Positions 39,762 to 49,744 of a stretch of DNA of 64,000 nt are shown here, one piece after another. A program made the position numbers and the translations under genes. Position 1 is the stretch's first letter; the number at the start of each line of letters is the position of its first letter. Below the pieces are notes generated by a model. The model did not search any database. It was not told the DNA's origin and was given only the letters and a program-made list of their open reading frames with translations. The DNA comes from Leptolyngbya sp. PCC 7375 (GTDB taxonomy: Bacteria; Cyanobacteriota; Cyanobacteriia; Phormidesmidales; Phormidesmidaceae), in NCBI RefSeq assembly GCF_000316115.1, contig NZ_JH993797.1:6917961-6981960 (forward strand), written 5' to 3'.

Positions 39762-39833
39762 GCGGATGTAGTTCAGTGGTAGAACGTCAGCTTCCCAAGC
39801 TGAATGTCGTGGGTTCGAGTCCCATCATCCGCT
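39762..39833 (+). tRNA. tRNA-Gly(CCC)
   Basis: Complete cloverleaf: acceptor GCGGATG/CATCCGC, D arm GTTC/GAAC, anticodon stem TCAGC/GCTGA with loop TTCCCAA (anticodon CCC), T stem GTGGG/CCCAT with loop TTCGAGT, discriminator T. CCA is not encoded. It is flanked on both sides by integrase genes and is the likely attachment site. Confidence 0.9.
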
Positions 39834-39840
39834 TTTTCAA

Positions 39841-39876
39841 GAAAGGCCCTGAAATCAATTGATTTCAGGGCCTTTC
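39841..39876 (+). terminator. Perfect 36-bp palindrome, tRNA terminator
   Basis: GAAAGGCCCTGAAATCAA and its exact reverse complement, 8 bases after the tRNA. Strong hairpin; probably ends tRNA transcription and could also be a recombination landmark. Confidence 0.7.
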
Positions 39877-39964
39877 AGCTTTTGAGCCTTCGTTTTTTAT
39901 CGCCTTAAAATACATACTTTAGGACATGTGTTGGGTCATTTTAGGCCAATTTGGACCTATTATT

Positions 39965-40014
39965 GGGGTAAGGTTGGGGTAAAGATGGGGTAGATTGGGG
40001 TAAGAATTTACCCC
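39965..40014 (+). repeat. GGGGTA repeats upstream of the second integrase
   Basis: GGGGTA at 39965, 39976, 39987 and 39997 (11, 11 and 10-base steps) and the inverted TACCCC at 40009-40014. The last copy with the inverted one forms TTGGGGTAA/TTACCCCAA. They look like arm-type integrase sites or an integrase operator. Confidence 0.6.
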
Positions 40015-40032
40015 AATTCTGAGGGTTTTACC

Positions 40033-41208
40033 ATGGCTGCGACTCGGACAAAGCAAAAGGCTTCCAAAGGTACTGTACGTATCAAAACCTCTAATGATCG
40101 TCTGCAGTTGGTCTTTAGCCATGGGGGTAAACGACATTATTTGAGTCTGGGTTTACCAGATACGAAACTCAATCGACGGGCAGCGGAAGCAAAGGCAAAA
40201 CTGATTGAATCGGATATTGCTTTTGAGAAGTTTGACTCTACTCTGGCCAAGTACCGATCTGAGCCAGAAATAGAGGAAATCCCAGAAGAGGAAGGGGTAG
40301 ACTTACTCACTCTCTGGACACAGTTTGTGGAGTTTAAGCGACCCCAATGTTCGCCGAATACTATGCGGCAAACCTATGGTCCTTATACCAACCATGTAAA
40401 ACGGTTTCCCACCCATGAGTTGGCAAGGGCGAATGAGATTCGTGATTATATTTTGCTTAACCTGCCACTGGATGCGGGAAAGCGATTGATCACACGTCTT
40501 GCTGCCTGTTGTGAATGGGCCGTGGACTCAAAACAGATCGATGACAATCCTTTTCAGGGAATGGCATCGAAAATTAAGATGCCTAAGGCTACTGCAAAGA
40601 AAGGGCTAAATGATATCAATCCTTTCTCACTGTCGGAGCGTGATGCCATCATTAAGGCAATTGAGAAGGATCAGTTTTGTCCAGCGGCCTCAAGTCGTAA
40701 GCATAGTTACTATGGACCGTTGGTTAAATTTCTATTTGCGACTGGATGTCGTCCATCGGAAGCAGTGGCCCTTACCTGGCAAAATGTAGCAGCAGACTGT
40801 AAGCAAGTTACGTTTGCCCAGGCACTGATTAATACCGAGGGTGGCAAAGAGATTCGATTAGGGCTAAAAACTCAAGAACAGCGATCATTCCCCTGTAATC
40901 GCTCTTTGAAAAAACTGTTGAAGACGCTTAAATCTCAGGAGAGTTTATCGAGGGCTTTGGTGTTTCCATCACCTGCTGGCAAGATGATCGATACGAATAA
41001 CTTCAGAAATCGAGTCTGGAAAAAAGTATTGGATGGTCTTGGGATTGAGTACCGAAAGCTTTACCAAACTCGTCATACATTTATTACCCATGCTTTAGAA
41101 GCTGGGATGGATGCAAAGGATGTGGCTCGGCTGGTGGGAAATTCTCCAGAGGTTATTTACAGACACTATGCTGGCAAGCGTCGCAAACTAGAAGTCCCTG
41201 AATTTTGA
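40033..41208 (+). CDS. Tyrosine recombinase, second integrase
   Basis: 391 residues. The N-terminus (VRIKTSNDRLQLVFSHGGKRHYLSLGL) is the arm-binding domain of phage-type integrases (DUF3596-like). Catalytic residues: TGCRPSEAVALTW (Arg), QTRHTF (His-x-x-Arg region begins here with R-H), and LVGNSPEVIYRHYAG (Tyr, with Asn where many have His). The gene starts 200 bases after the 3' end of tRNA-Gly, the usual place for an integrase that uses the tRNA 3' end. It probably belongs to the right-hand island. Confidence 0.85.
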   Translation: MAATRTKQKASKGTVRIKTSNDRLQLVFSHGGKRHYLSLGLPDTKLNRRAAEAKAKLIESDIAFEKFDSTLAKYRSEPEIEEIPEEEGVDLLTLWTQFVEFKRPQCSPNTMRQTYGPYTNHVKRFPTHELARANEIRDYILLNLPLDAGKRLITRLAACCEWAVDSKQIDDNPFQGMASKIKMPKATAKKGLNDINPFSLSERDAIIKAIEKDQFCPAASSRKHSYYGPLVKFLFATGCRPSEAVALTWQNVAADCKQVTFAQALINTEGGKEIRLGLKTQEQRSFPCNRSLKKLLKTLKSQESLSRALVFPSPAGKMIDTNNFRNRVWKKVLDGLGIEYRKLYQTRHTFITHALEAGMDAKDVARLVGNSPEVIYRHYAGKRRKLEVPEF

Positions 41209-41397
41209 ATTACTACATAATGGGTAAAGAGTGAATCCAGAAAAAACTGCTTTTTCGAAAGCAAAAATCACTTTAGGAAGCTGGCTTTATTTTTATGTAC
41301 AGCAAGGGTTTCAGTCTTTATTTTTTGTTTTATATCAGCTTCGATTTAATCAAGTTCTTTCGGATGCTTCAAGAGCATATTGTCCAGGAGGAGATCC

Positions 41398-42774
41398 ATG
41401 GATAGTATTCTGCCGCCTGCCGATGCCATTTTGGAAAAGCTTGAGATTGAGCCGAAGTCACTTAGAGCAATTAAGTCCGCTCAAGAACGCAGTCAATATC
41501 GGGCTGTCGTCAATTGGCTGACGCGCTACAGTTCCCCGGATGGAGCAGGCAATTTAGAACAGGTGCGGGGTTGGTTAGAGGCCTTTCATCACCTATGTGA
41601 GTTGGAGGCTTGGGAAAAGGGGGCTATCCTGCTGTTTAGCCGATTAGGCACAGAGACCCGTGAGGAACTGCACGATCAGTTAAACCTCTGGGGGCACCAT
41701 GCCGAACTTAATCAGGTGTACTCTCGGGTGGTCAATCAGATTTCACCTAAGCTGAATGCCATTATCCTTAATTCTTTGGGTCGTCTGTGGACTGACCTGG
41801 GGGACTATGGCAAAGCCATTGACTATCACAAGCAAAGCTTAGCGATTGATGAAGAGTTAGGCCAGATGCAGGGGGTGGGTGCGTCCCTTGGCAACCTGGG
41901 CGTTATCTACTATTCCATTGGGGAATATGAGACTGCGATTCAGTCCCATGAGCAGCATCTGAAGGTGGCTCGTAAGATTAAGGATATCCCTGGGGAAGGG
42001 AATGCGTTGAGTGGTTTAGGGCTGGCTCATTTAGCCCTGGGCCATATGCGTAAAGCTCTGGACTGTCATCGACAACATTTGAAGCTGGCCAAGGCTAACG
42101 GTGATTTGCAGGGCCAGGCGATCGCAACGGGGAGTATTGCTAATGTGTACTTTTCCCAAGGGGATCTGGATCGGACCCTGGACTTTTGCGGTGAGAGTTT
42201 GGCACTGTCTAGGGAAATTGGCTATCGCCAGGGGGAGTTAAACGGGTTGGGCACACTCGCCAATATTCATTTGGAAGCTGATGATATTGAAACCGCGATT
42301 GGTTACTACCAGGAGGTTGTGGCAATTGCTGAGGAATTAGGAATCCGGCAAACGCAGGGATTGGCTCTGTTTGGCTTGGGAATAGCCCATAGTGAGCTAG
42401 AAGACTATGAAATGGCCTGGGACTATCTGCGTCGCAGCTTTGCGATCGCACAGGATATGGATGATTACTCTGGGCAGGCATCGGTCATGAGTAATATGGG
42501 GCTGGTGCTTACTAGCCTGGAACAGTATGACGAGGCTCAAACTTGCCTAGAGGCGGCAGCTACGATGCTCAGTCAACTGGGAGAGCCCTATGGAGAGGCG
42601 ATGACGCTGCGAGGACTGGCTGAACTGCATGGGCAATTAGAACAGTATGAGGTGGCCTTGGATTATTGCAACCGAGCGTTGGCCTTGGCTAAGGAATGCA
42701 CTCTCGAGATTGCAGAAGACTGCGCTGAGCTCAAACAAAGATTACAACGCGCTCAATCATTCGATGCTAAATGA
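41398..42774 (+). CDS. TPR-repeat protein with conserved N-terminal domain
   Basis: 458 residues, ATG at 41398 with AGGAGGAGATCC upstream; earlier open frame rejected. Residues 1-120 form a helical domain shared with the 47429 protein (YRAVVNWLTRYSS, NLEQVRGWLEAFHHLCEL). Residues 120-440 hold about eight TPRs of 40 residues (LGNLGVIYYSIGEYETAI pattern). A scaffold or sensor; N-terminal domain may link to a STAND partner. Transcribed away from the integrase. Confidence 0.75.
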   Translation: MDSILPPADAILEKLEIEPKSLRAIKSAQERSQYRAVVNWLTRYSSPDGAGNLEQVRGWLEAFHHLCELEAWEKGAILLFSRLGTETREELHDQLNLWGHHAELNQVYSRVVNQISPKLNAIILNSLGRLWTDLGDYGKAIDYHKQSLAIDEELGQMQGVGASLGNLGVIYYSIGEYETAIQSHEQHLKVARKIKDIPGEGNALSGLGLAHLALGHMRKALDCHRQHLKLAKANGDLQGQAIATGSIANVYFSQGDLDRTLDFCGESLALSREIGYRQGELNGLGTLANIHLEADDIETAIGYYQEVVAIAEELGIRQTQGLALFGLGIAHSELEDYEMAWDYLRRSFAIAQDMDDYSGQASVMSNMGLVLTSLEQYDEAQTCLEAAATMLSQLGEPYGEAMTLRGLAELHGQLEQYEVALDYCNRALALAKECTLEIAEDCAELKQRLQRAQSFDAK

Positions 42775-42800
42775 ATTTACAAAAAAAGATACTTGAAATA

Positions 42801-43787
42801 TCAGTTGATATGAGCGTTACATCGTTCTATGAGGTATTCCATCCGATTAGATCTAATCAGCATTCTGAGATCTTTGAATTTATCTAAAGCTTGTAAAGCC
42901 CACCTTTTCGAGAGTTTATAGTTTCCTTTCCTAAATTCTAAGTCTGCGTAGTTTCTTTCAAAGAAAGCCAAACGTCGATAATCATGATTACGATTCGTCA
43001 CGGGGTACCAGGTGTTTAAGATGTCTTCTGCATCTTCTAAATGATTCTCTAATATTGCAATACGAGCCAATCGCTCATAAGCTTTGACCTTAAGCCGTAG
43101 CCAATTAATGTATTTTGTTTTTTTAATAACTTGGTTATACAACTTTTTAGCTCTTACATAATCCTTTCTACGATAGAAGTCTTCTCCATAGTAAAAAAGA
43201 AATCTTATTTCCAGCCTAGTATTTCTGAAGTTATCAATTTCTCCTTTACTTCTGCTACGACATTGCATAGATTCTCGAAAATAATTCTCTGATTTTCTAA
43301 AGTCTTTTTTCCTAGAATATAGAGTGGCTAGATTAATAATAATTGTATTTCTCAAATGAGGGTCAGCATTTTTGCTCAAGTTATATGCACTTAGAAGGAG
43401 CTTTTCTGCTTTTTGAAGATTTTGGGAACCTTCTCGAAGCAATGTGAGCCACGCATAGGCTGATTTGAGTTCTGCTAGAAAGTCCTGATCTCCTCGTTGG
43501 TAAGCCGCTTCCATTAACCAGTCTGACCACTCTGTCCGATCTGTCCAATAGCCATACAGGTATGCAAACCTGCTAAGAGCTCTCCATAATTGTCGAGGTT
43601 CTTCATATTTTGAATGCGCCTTACACCATGCAAACACTTCTTTAAGAGTTATACGTTCGTTGTTCAATTCATCATAGTTTTCATGCCACTCTCCTTTATC
43701 CTCGCCACCCTTATTCTCTGCCATGTTTAAATAACAACTGAGCCAGCGTTCTCGAATTTTAGTTTCTATTGTTGGATTATTTTGAAG
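42801..43787 (-). pseudogene. 3' part of split phosphorylase-NB-ARC-TPR gene
   Basis: 307 residues from an internal ATG at 43724, but the open frame extends upstream without a stop through LQNNPTIETKIRERW to the IS target site at 43787-43797. There it joins in frame with the 45391-47212 part, if the IS and one target copy are removed. The protein is a helical repeat tail with TPR character (GEDFYRRKDYVRAKKLYNQV, LEDAEDILNTWY). In the whole gene it would be the C-terminal sensor of a STAND protein. It may still be translated alone from 43724. Confidence 0.8.
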
Positions 43788-43797
43788 TTTAGAAAAT

Positions 43798-45390
43798 CAG
43801 CCCTTTCAAGGTGCTTTTTTGGACTGTCTTTTTTGGGCCAGTAAGCGAGCAGTGGAAACATGCGGCTTATTTTTAGAAGGTTTTGGTTTGGAGACTTTTT
43901 TCTTTTTTCCTCTCGGGTGTGAGCAAAATTTGGAGAGGTCCATTTTCGTCGCTAATTGCTGAAACAGCTCTGTGGTCTGTGTCTCATCAAGACGTGCAAG
44001 CGGTTTCCATTGAGCCGGAGGAATGGCAATCATCATGCCATCATAGACCCGTCGGATTTCATCGGCCAGGTAATAGTAAGAAATGCCTGCCTCAATTTTG
44101 CCAGCGCCATGGACGCTACGCATGGCAGCTTTGATAACGGCCAGTACGTTGTAGCAAATGAGGGCCATGCAGAACCCGAATAAGGCCGCTCTCGGGTAGG
44201 CCAAGGTATCGATTTCGCCCCGAAAACATTGATCAAGGACTTGAAAGAGCCGTTCAATTCGCCAGCGGCGTTGATACAGTCCAGCAATCTCGATGGCAGA
44301 GGCATCGGACTGGGGCAGATTGGAGATAATGGCCAGTTCAGTGTCACCATCACGGGTGGACTGAGTGAGTCGGACAACAATGCGACGTAACGGGATCTGG
44401 ATCGTCTCATTGATAACCACTTGGATGGTCTGTTCGAAGACGAAACCCGTCTGACTCTCACCTTTGATTTCTAAGGGACTCAGGACACTCCAAGGTAAGT
44501 TGCCATGCTGACGGAGCACAAAGAAGGCGGCACGACTGTGGAGTCCACCGATAAACCCCAAGGTGCAAAAATTACGGTCGGCCATCCACACATCGCCACT
44601 GACAACGGTGGCCAACACCCGACCCAACAAGGCACGTTCTTGAGCGTGGCCATCTTCACAAGAAAACACGTCAATGGCCAACTGTAATCTCGGGTCTAGA
44701 ATCACCAACGCATGGCCCGGTAACGGCGCACTTCCCTGGGAGCGAAGCACGTCTAAGCGGCGGTCGGTAGCAGCCAAATGATTTCCATCGATAATTTTGA
44801 TGCGATAGCCGGGTAGCAGTGGGGCCAAGGCTCCCCCAAGGTGCTCAATCAAGGCTTGAGCCTTACCTACTCCATGACGCACTAGGGCTTCAATGATTTG
44901 AGGTTCGAGACCATTGAGCTTGTTATATACCGACTGGACTCTGACACCAATCCCTTTGGCCTGAGATTGATAGGCTGCATTGATCGATGGGGAGATCCCA
45001 CAGACCACCAAACTCATTAGACGGACCACGGTTGAAAACAGCAAGGTCCGTTCATACTGGTACTGAGCTTCTTGCTCAAATAGCGCATCGACCTCATCGG
45101 TCGGTAAACTTTGTTCTAACAGCACTCTGAGCATGACACTCAGGGGACTTTCTGAAATGAACCGGTCAAAGACCTCACCCAAAATCATGGCTACAATGAC
45201 ACTCGCAACTATCGATAATCGTACGAATCATTGAAGGGCAAAATGGAATTTAGGCTCCTTCCTTTAAGGTTTTTATTAACTGATTTTGAGAATGTAGAAC
45301 CCAATTTCAGAGCATCGAACCGGTCAATGGCCTGCAAATAAAAGGTTGCTGGGAATATTAAACATAGCTAAAACCACCTTTAGAGGGCTG
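43798..45390 (-). mobile_element. IS4-family insertion sequence, 1593 bp, with 11-bp target duplication
   Basis: Ends CAGCCCTTTCAAGGTG (left) and CAGCCCTCTAAAGGTG (right, complement) are 16-bp inverted repeats with two mismatches. The element is flanked by the direct repeat GTTTAGAAAAT at 43787-43797 and 45391-45401. One transposase gene fills it. Insertion split a phosphorylase-NB-ARC-TPR gene; the target copies are intact, so the insertion is probably recent. Confidence 0.9.
43806..45188 (-). CDS. IS4-family transposase
   Basis: 460 residues. DDE residues: IIDGNHLAATDRR near 135 (first D), WMADRNFC near 203 (second D), and YQRRWRIERLFQVL near 310 (the YREK-type block with E; the later Lys position is Asp). 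Basic C-terminus (GKKKKVSKPKPSKNK). No stop or frameshift is seen, so it is probably active. Confidence 0.9.
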   Translation of the reverse strand: MILGEVFDRFISESPLSVMLRVLLEQSLPTDEVDALFEQEAQYQYERTLLFSTVVRLMSLVVCGISPSINAAYQSQAKGIGVRVQSVYNKLNGLEPQIIEALVRHGVGKAQALIEHLGGALAPLLPGYRIKIIDGNHLAATDRRLDVLRSQGSAPLPGHALVILDPRLQLAIDVFSCEDGHAQERALLGRVLATVVSGDVWMADRNFCTLGFIGGLHSRAAFFVLRQHGNLPWSVLSPLEIKGESQTGFVFEQTIQVVINETIQIPLRRIVVRLTQSTRDGDTELAIISNLPQSDASAIEIAGLYQRRWRIERLFQVLDQCFRGEIDTLAYPRAALFGFCMALICYNVLAVIKAAMRSVHGAGKIEAGISYYYLADEIRRVYDGMMIAIPPAQWKPLARLDETQTTELFQQLATKMDLSKFCSHPRGKKKKVSKPKPSKNKPHVSTARLLAQKRQSKKAP

Positions 45391-47212
45391 GTTTAGAAAA
45401 TGCATATCTTCTAGTCAATGGAAGCATCCTGTAGCGGCCATTGGAACAAAAAATTAATGAGCATCGTTCAAGCATATCTAACGCATACTCAGCCTTGTGT
45501 CGATGGCGATCATCAATTCCTGCAATGACGAAAAGGTTCTCACGCGTTAAACCATTAGTGGAAATTGAAAGAGTAAGAAAGAGTTGAAATTCTATGATGT
45601 GCTGATCTTCTATTTCTGAAACTAATTGGTCAAAACAATATTTACATAAATCGTCTTCCGGATTTCTTAATTTTTTCAAAACCTGCTCAGTGTCTTTTTC
45701 AAGCTCTAAAATGCCTATCGCATAAATAATTGCTAAAGGTATACCCCCACAAACCATATTTAGCTCGTTAGGAAAGTCTGCTTCTACTGAGCAATGTCTA
45801 TCTTGCAGTAAGTAATTTATCATCTCCAAACTTACTGTATCTGACAACTCCTTTAAATTAATGTCGTAGTTATCGGAATATCTAGTAGTGATAATAGTTT
45901 TGACATGGTTCCCTTTTATTTTTTTTAGAAATTCTCTTATTTCATAAGTTTCTTCGGCACCTAATGCCTCAAGGTTATCTAATATCAATAATATTCGATA
46001 GTTTCCACGGCTTAAAAATTCTTGGAGAGCAGCTTCCTGAAGTGCTGGCTCACTAGCTTTTAACCCACTTTTAGATAAGATATTATCGATATTTGTGCAT
46101 AAATCTTTTAAGGTTTCAATTGGTTTTTGTACAGTTTGTGATGGAACTATTCCTACAGGAGAGAGGGTTGTTAATCGTGCAGAAGAAAATACTATTACAT
46201 CAAAAAAAATAGAATCAGGTATCTCCAGAGAATTCTCACCGGGTAAGCAGCGATATGCGGCTTCTAACGCTAAGGATGTTTTGCCTACGCCTCCGATGCC
46301 AGTGATGGTAATGATTCTTTCATGAAAATCAGATGATATTCTCTCAAGTAGTATATCTAATTTGTCTTTCCTTCCAACGAGTGACTTATATGGGCGTTCA
46401 GGAAGATTATGGTAGGTGCTTTTTGCTGTCTCTATCGGATTAGATGCCTGGTAATCATCAGGCAATACAAGTTTGGATAACATTTCGAATGCAAATGCAC
46501 TAGCGCAATTAGCAGCTTGTTTTTGATACTCTCTTACCTTTTCTCGTGATTCAACTGAGCTAGTTGTTGAGTGAGATATACCTCGTATAACAATAGCAGC
46601 CCTGGTTGTGTGGGCAAATGCCGCCTTTAAGAAACCAATTCCTCCCATATCTACTGCAAATGCATCATTGTAACTTTCCCTGAGAAATGAATATATATCG
46701 GCTAGCGTAGATGAAATAACTTTTTCTCCTGCTGCTATTGGATGAACATAAACATTTGGCTGGTGTTCTAATGTAGTGTTTCTTATACGGTTAATCCATT
46801 CTCCTTTTCTAGCCTCTGCTTTAGCTCTTTGGACTAGTTCATACGTTGATTCTCCTACTTCAGGGGTAGTTGAAAAAGTCTTCCCTGCGTTACCAGATTC
46901 ATAACCGTAAACCTTAGTGGCAGCTACTACATCTCCAATTTCAACACTTTGATTAATACTGTCAGCAGTGCCAACAAGGAAAAGAAAATCTGGATCAAAG
47001 TGTAAGATTGCACGTTCTAGTTCTACAGAAACATTAATATTGCCAGCCTCAATCTCAGCTATACCAATCTCCCATGCACTGTTTTTAGCTTTGAAAATTC
47101 CACGCTCATAGATAGTGCCTAGAGTATGCCGCTCTTCTCTTAAATTCTCCAAATGAGCACGGACTGCCATGTACTCTATGGGCAGAGATGTCAGAATGAT
47201 AGCGCTGGGCAT
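45380..47212 (-). pseudogene. 5' part of split phosphorylase-like-NB-ARC gene
   Basis: 610 residues as it stands; the last three (after YAFSK) come from IS sequence. Residues 1-235 have a nucleoside-phosphorylase/MTA-nucleosidase fold (VILTSLPIEYMAV, GDVVAATKVYGYESG, AAGEKVISS, RGISH). The catalytic Glu of VEMEG is Gly here (VDMGGIG) and the Asp of RGISD is His, so catalysis is probably lost. Residues about 260-560 are an NB-ARC ATPase: Walker A GIGGVGKTS, Walker B LLILDNLEAL, and a GGIPLAI motif. The rest (TPR) is now at 42801-43787. It may produce a truncated protein. Confidence 0.85.
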
Positions 47213-47428
47213 AGCTGTTGGATGAAATCAATAGATAAGTAGTATTTTCTCAATTTTTAGGGTTACTTGCCACTTGTCAAAGATTTATTGCTAATTTTTC
47301 TGGTTTACGAAAGGCTTTACGAACTTCTATGACAAAATGTCTAAATTGTTTTGGCTTTCATAGAGTTGTTCGATTGGTATGGTTGAGGTTAGAGAGTTCA
47401 GGGATCAATACATTGTGTGAGTTTAGTT
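47213..47428. promoter_or_regulatory. Divergent promoter region
   Basis: AT-rich, 216 bases, no gene, between the divergent 47212 and 47429 genes. No clear repeat seen. Confidence 0.35.
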
Positions 47429-49639
47429 ATGGCAAATAGTCTATTGCCACTCCCATTGCCAAGATTGGAACTGTTGGGGATTACGTCTGACAATGTGCGG
47501 TATGTGGAGCCTCGCAGTCGTCGTACCCATTGCCGGGCGGTAATGAACTGGTTGACCAAGTATGAACCAGCAGCTGGTGCCACTAATTTAGAGCAGGTCA
47601 AGGGATATCTTGAGGCGTTTTACCATCTGTGTGAGATGGGTGAGCATGAGCGGGCAGCCAGTTTGATTTCGACGAAGCTGAATACGGCGGCGGATGCTCA
47701 TTTGCACTATCAGCTAAAGATTTGGGGATATTCCCAGGAACGAATTGAACTCTACGAAGCGGTGATTGACCATGTGAACCCTGAGTGGAATGGGATGTTT
47801 CTGCACTTTTTGGGGACGACCCACTATACCCAGGGGAATTATCAGGAGGCGAAGAGGTGCTGTGACCGCAGCCTAGAAATCACCCAAGAAGCTGGAAATG
47901 AAATAGATCGAGGTATGGTGCTCAGTAGCCTGGGGGATATCTACTATGCCCAGGGAGACTATGCCCAGGCCATTGACCATCAGGAGCAGTGGTTGGTCAT
48001 TGCTCGGCAGGAGGGTGTGCGCGGTGGCGAGGGCATTGCCCTGGGTAGTCTGGGCAACATTTATGAGTCTCAAGGAGAGTATGCCAGGGCGATTGATTAC
48101 CATCAACAACATTTAGCCATTGCCCGTGAGATGGCGGATTTGGAGATGAAAGGGACAGCCTTGGGGAATCTGGGGAGTTGTTATCATTCTCTGGGTGACT
48201 ATGAGCAAGCTAGAGACTATCATCAACAGCATCTCAATCTAGCCCAGGAGATTGGAAATCGTCAGGGAGAGAGTAATGCGCTGGCGGGGCTGGGGAGTGC
48301 TTGTTACAGTTTGGGCGAGTATGGTGATGCTAGAACCTACTTTGAACAGCAGCGGCAGATTGCCCAGGAGATTAAGGATGCAGTGAGTGAGGGGAATGCA
48401 TTTGGGGGATTGGGAAATGTGTGCTTTGCCGCTGGTGACTATGACAATGCTCTCAATTTTCATCGTCAGCATCTATCGATTGTGCAGAATTTGGGACATC
48501 AGCAAAGTACTCTCCATGCGCTGGGAGACCTAGGGAATATTTATAGTGCTATTGGCCAATATGGCCAGGCGGCTGATTACTATCGACAACAGTTAACCAT
48601 TGCCCAGGATATTGGAGATTCTCTGGGGGAAAGTGTGGCCCATGGCAATTTAGGGGTGATTGACCATGTTCTGGGTAACTATGGGGAGGCACAGCTGGCG
48701 ATTGAGCGGCAGCTTATGATTGTGCGGAGAATAGGGGATCGCTACCGGGAAGGTCAGGCGCTGGGGAATCTGGGGAATGTTTATCGTTTAACAGGTGACA
48801 ATGCTAAGGCGATTGAATGCTTTGAACGGGCGATTAGCATTGCTAGGGAGGTGGGGGATAAGCCGGGTGAGGCGAATGCTTTTGGTTATTTGGGAAATCT
48901 GTTTTGTGCGTTGGGCCAGTTTCAAAAAGCGCTTGATCATTATCAACAGCATTGGAACCTGGCTAAAGCTTTGGGGGATCTTCCTGGTGAGAGTCGGGCG
49001 CTGGGAGAGTTGGGCAGCGTGTATCTAAAGCTGGGTAACTATGAGCTGGCGCTGGAGTATCATTTGCAAAATCTTGAGTTGACCCGGCGTATGGGGGATG
49101 TTGCGGGGGAAGGGGCCACTCTGGGAAGCATTGGCAATGTGTACGATCAGATGCATGGCTATACTCGGGCGATGGACTATCATCGGCAGGATTTGGAGAT
49201 CGCAAGGCGGATTGGTGAACGGCGGGCTGAGGAGGGGGCGTTGGTGAATTTGGCTAATGCTCAGAGTGAGTTGGGGGATTGGCATGGGGCGGCTGATAAT
49301 TATCAGCGGGCATTGGAGATCGCAGGAGAGATTGGTGATCCTTGGGGGGAGGGGCTAACTCTGTCGAATTTGGGTGAGACGCTGACTAAGCTGGGGCGGT
49401 ACGATGAGGCTTTGGAAGTGTTGCAGACGGGGCTCGAAATTGTTAAGGGGCAGCAGGCGCAATCGGTGGAGGCTTCGACTTATAAGTATTTGGGGATGTT
49501 GTATGAGGCGATGGGGGATAGGCAGCAGGCGGCTGATTATTTTGACCAGGCTATTGCTCTATCAACCAAGTTGGAGATGCCTTTGGCGGAGGAATGCCGA
49601 CAGTTGCGAGTGGCTTTGCTATTACAGGGAGAGGCATAA
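47429..49639 (+). CDS. Large TPR-repeat protein, paralogue of the 41398 protein
   Basis: 736 residues from ATG at 47429 (GTG 12 bases earlier possible). Residues 1-125 match the helical N-terminal domain of the 41398 protein (HCRAVMNWLTKYEP, NLEQVKGYLEAFYHLCEM). About 14 TPR units of 40 residues follow (LGNLGNVYRLTGDNAKAI pattern), longer than the paralogue. The DNA repeats are imperfect and coding, not a separate element. Likely a scaffold or ligand-sensing array, in divergent pair with the phosphorylase-NB-ARC gene. Confidence 0.8.
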   Translation: MANSLLPLPLPRLELLGITSDNVRYVEPRSRRTHCRAVMNWLTKYEPAAGATNLEQVKGYLEAFYHLCEMGEHERAASLISTKLNTAADAHLHYQLKIWGYSQERIELYEAVIDHVNPEWNGMFLHFLGTTHYTQGNYQEAKRCCDRSLEITQEAGNEIDRGMVLSSLGDIYYAQGDYAQAIDHQEQWLVIARQEGVRGGEGIALGSLGNIYESQGEYARAIDYHQQHLAIAREMADLEMKGTALGNLGSCYHSLGDYEQARDYHQQHLNLAQEIGNRQGESNALAGLGSACYSLGEYGDARTYFEQQRQIAQEIKDAVSEGNAFGGLGNVCFAAGDYDNALNFHRQHLSIVQNLGHQQSTLHALGDLGNIYSAIGQYGQAADYYRQQLTIAQDIGDSLGESVAHGNLGVIDHVLGNYGEAQLAIERQLMIVRRIGDRYREGQALGNLGNVYRLTGDNAKAIECFERAISIAREVGDKPGEANAFGYLGNLFCALGQFQKALDHYQQHWNLAKALGDLPGESRALGELGSVYLKLGNYELALEYHLQNLELTRRMGDVAGEGATLGSIGNVYDQMHGYTRAMDYHRQDLEIARRIGERRAEEGALVNLANAQSELGDWHGAADNYQRALEIAGEIGDPWGEGLTLSNLGETLTKLGRYDEALEVLQTGLEIVKGQQAQSVEASTYKYLGMLYEAMGDRQQAADYFDQAIALSTKLEMPLAEECRQLRVALLLQGEA

Positions 49640-49744
49640 ATAACTACTAGCATCTGTTCAAGTATCGGCTCTTTACCAGAGTGATTTGAGATTAGCCTGT
49701 GATTTAACGGCTACGGGTCGAGATATTTTGGTGAATTGGCTAAT

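Noticed and set aside
41231..41521. Plus-strand 96-residue frame after the second integrase
   Set aside because: No ribosome site, and its second half runs in another frame through the TPR gene at 41398.
43798..45390. Composite transposon carrying the defence genes
   Set aside because: Only one IS copy is present, and its target duplications lie next to it, so it is a simple insertion.
47700..49600. Regular repeats of about 120 bases
   Set aside because: They are the coding repeats of the TPR protein, imperfect at the DNA level; not a CRISPR array or satellite.
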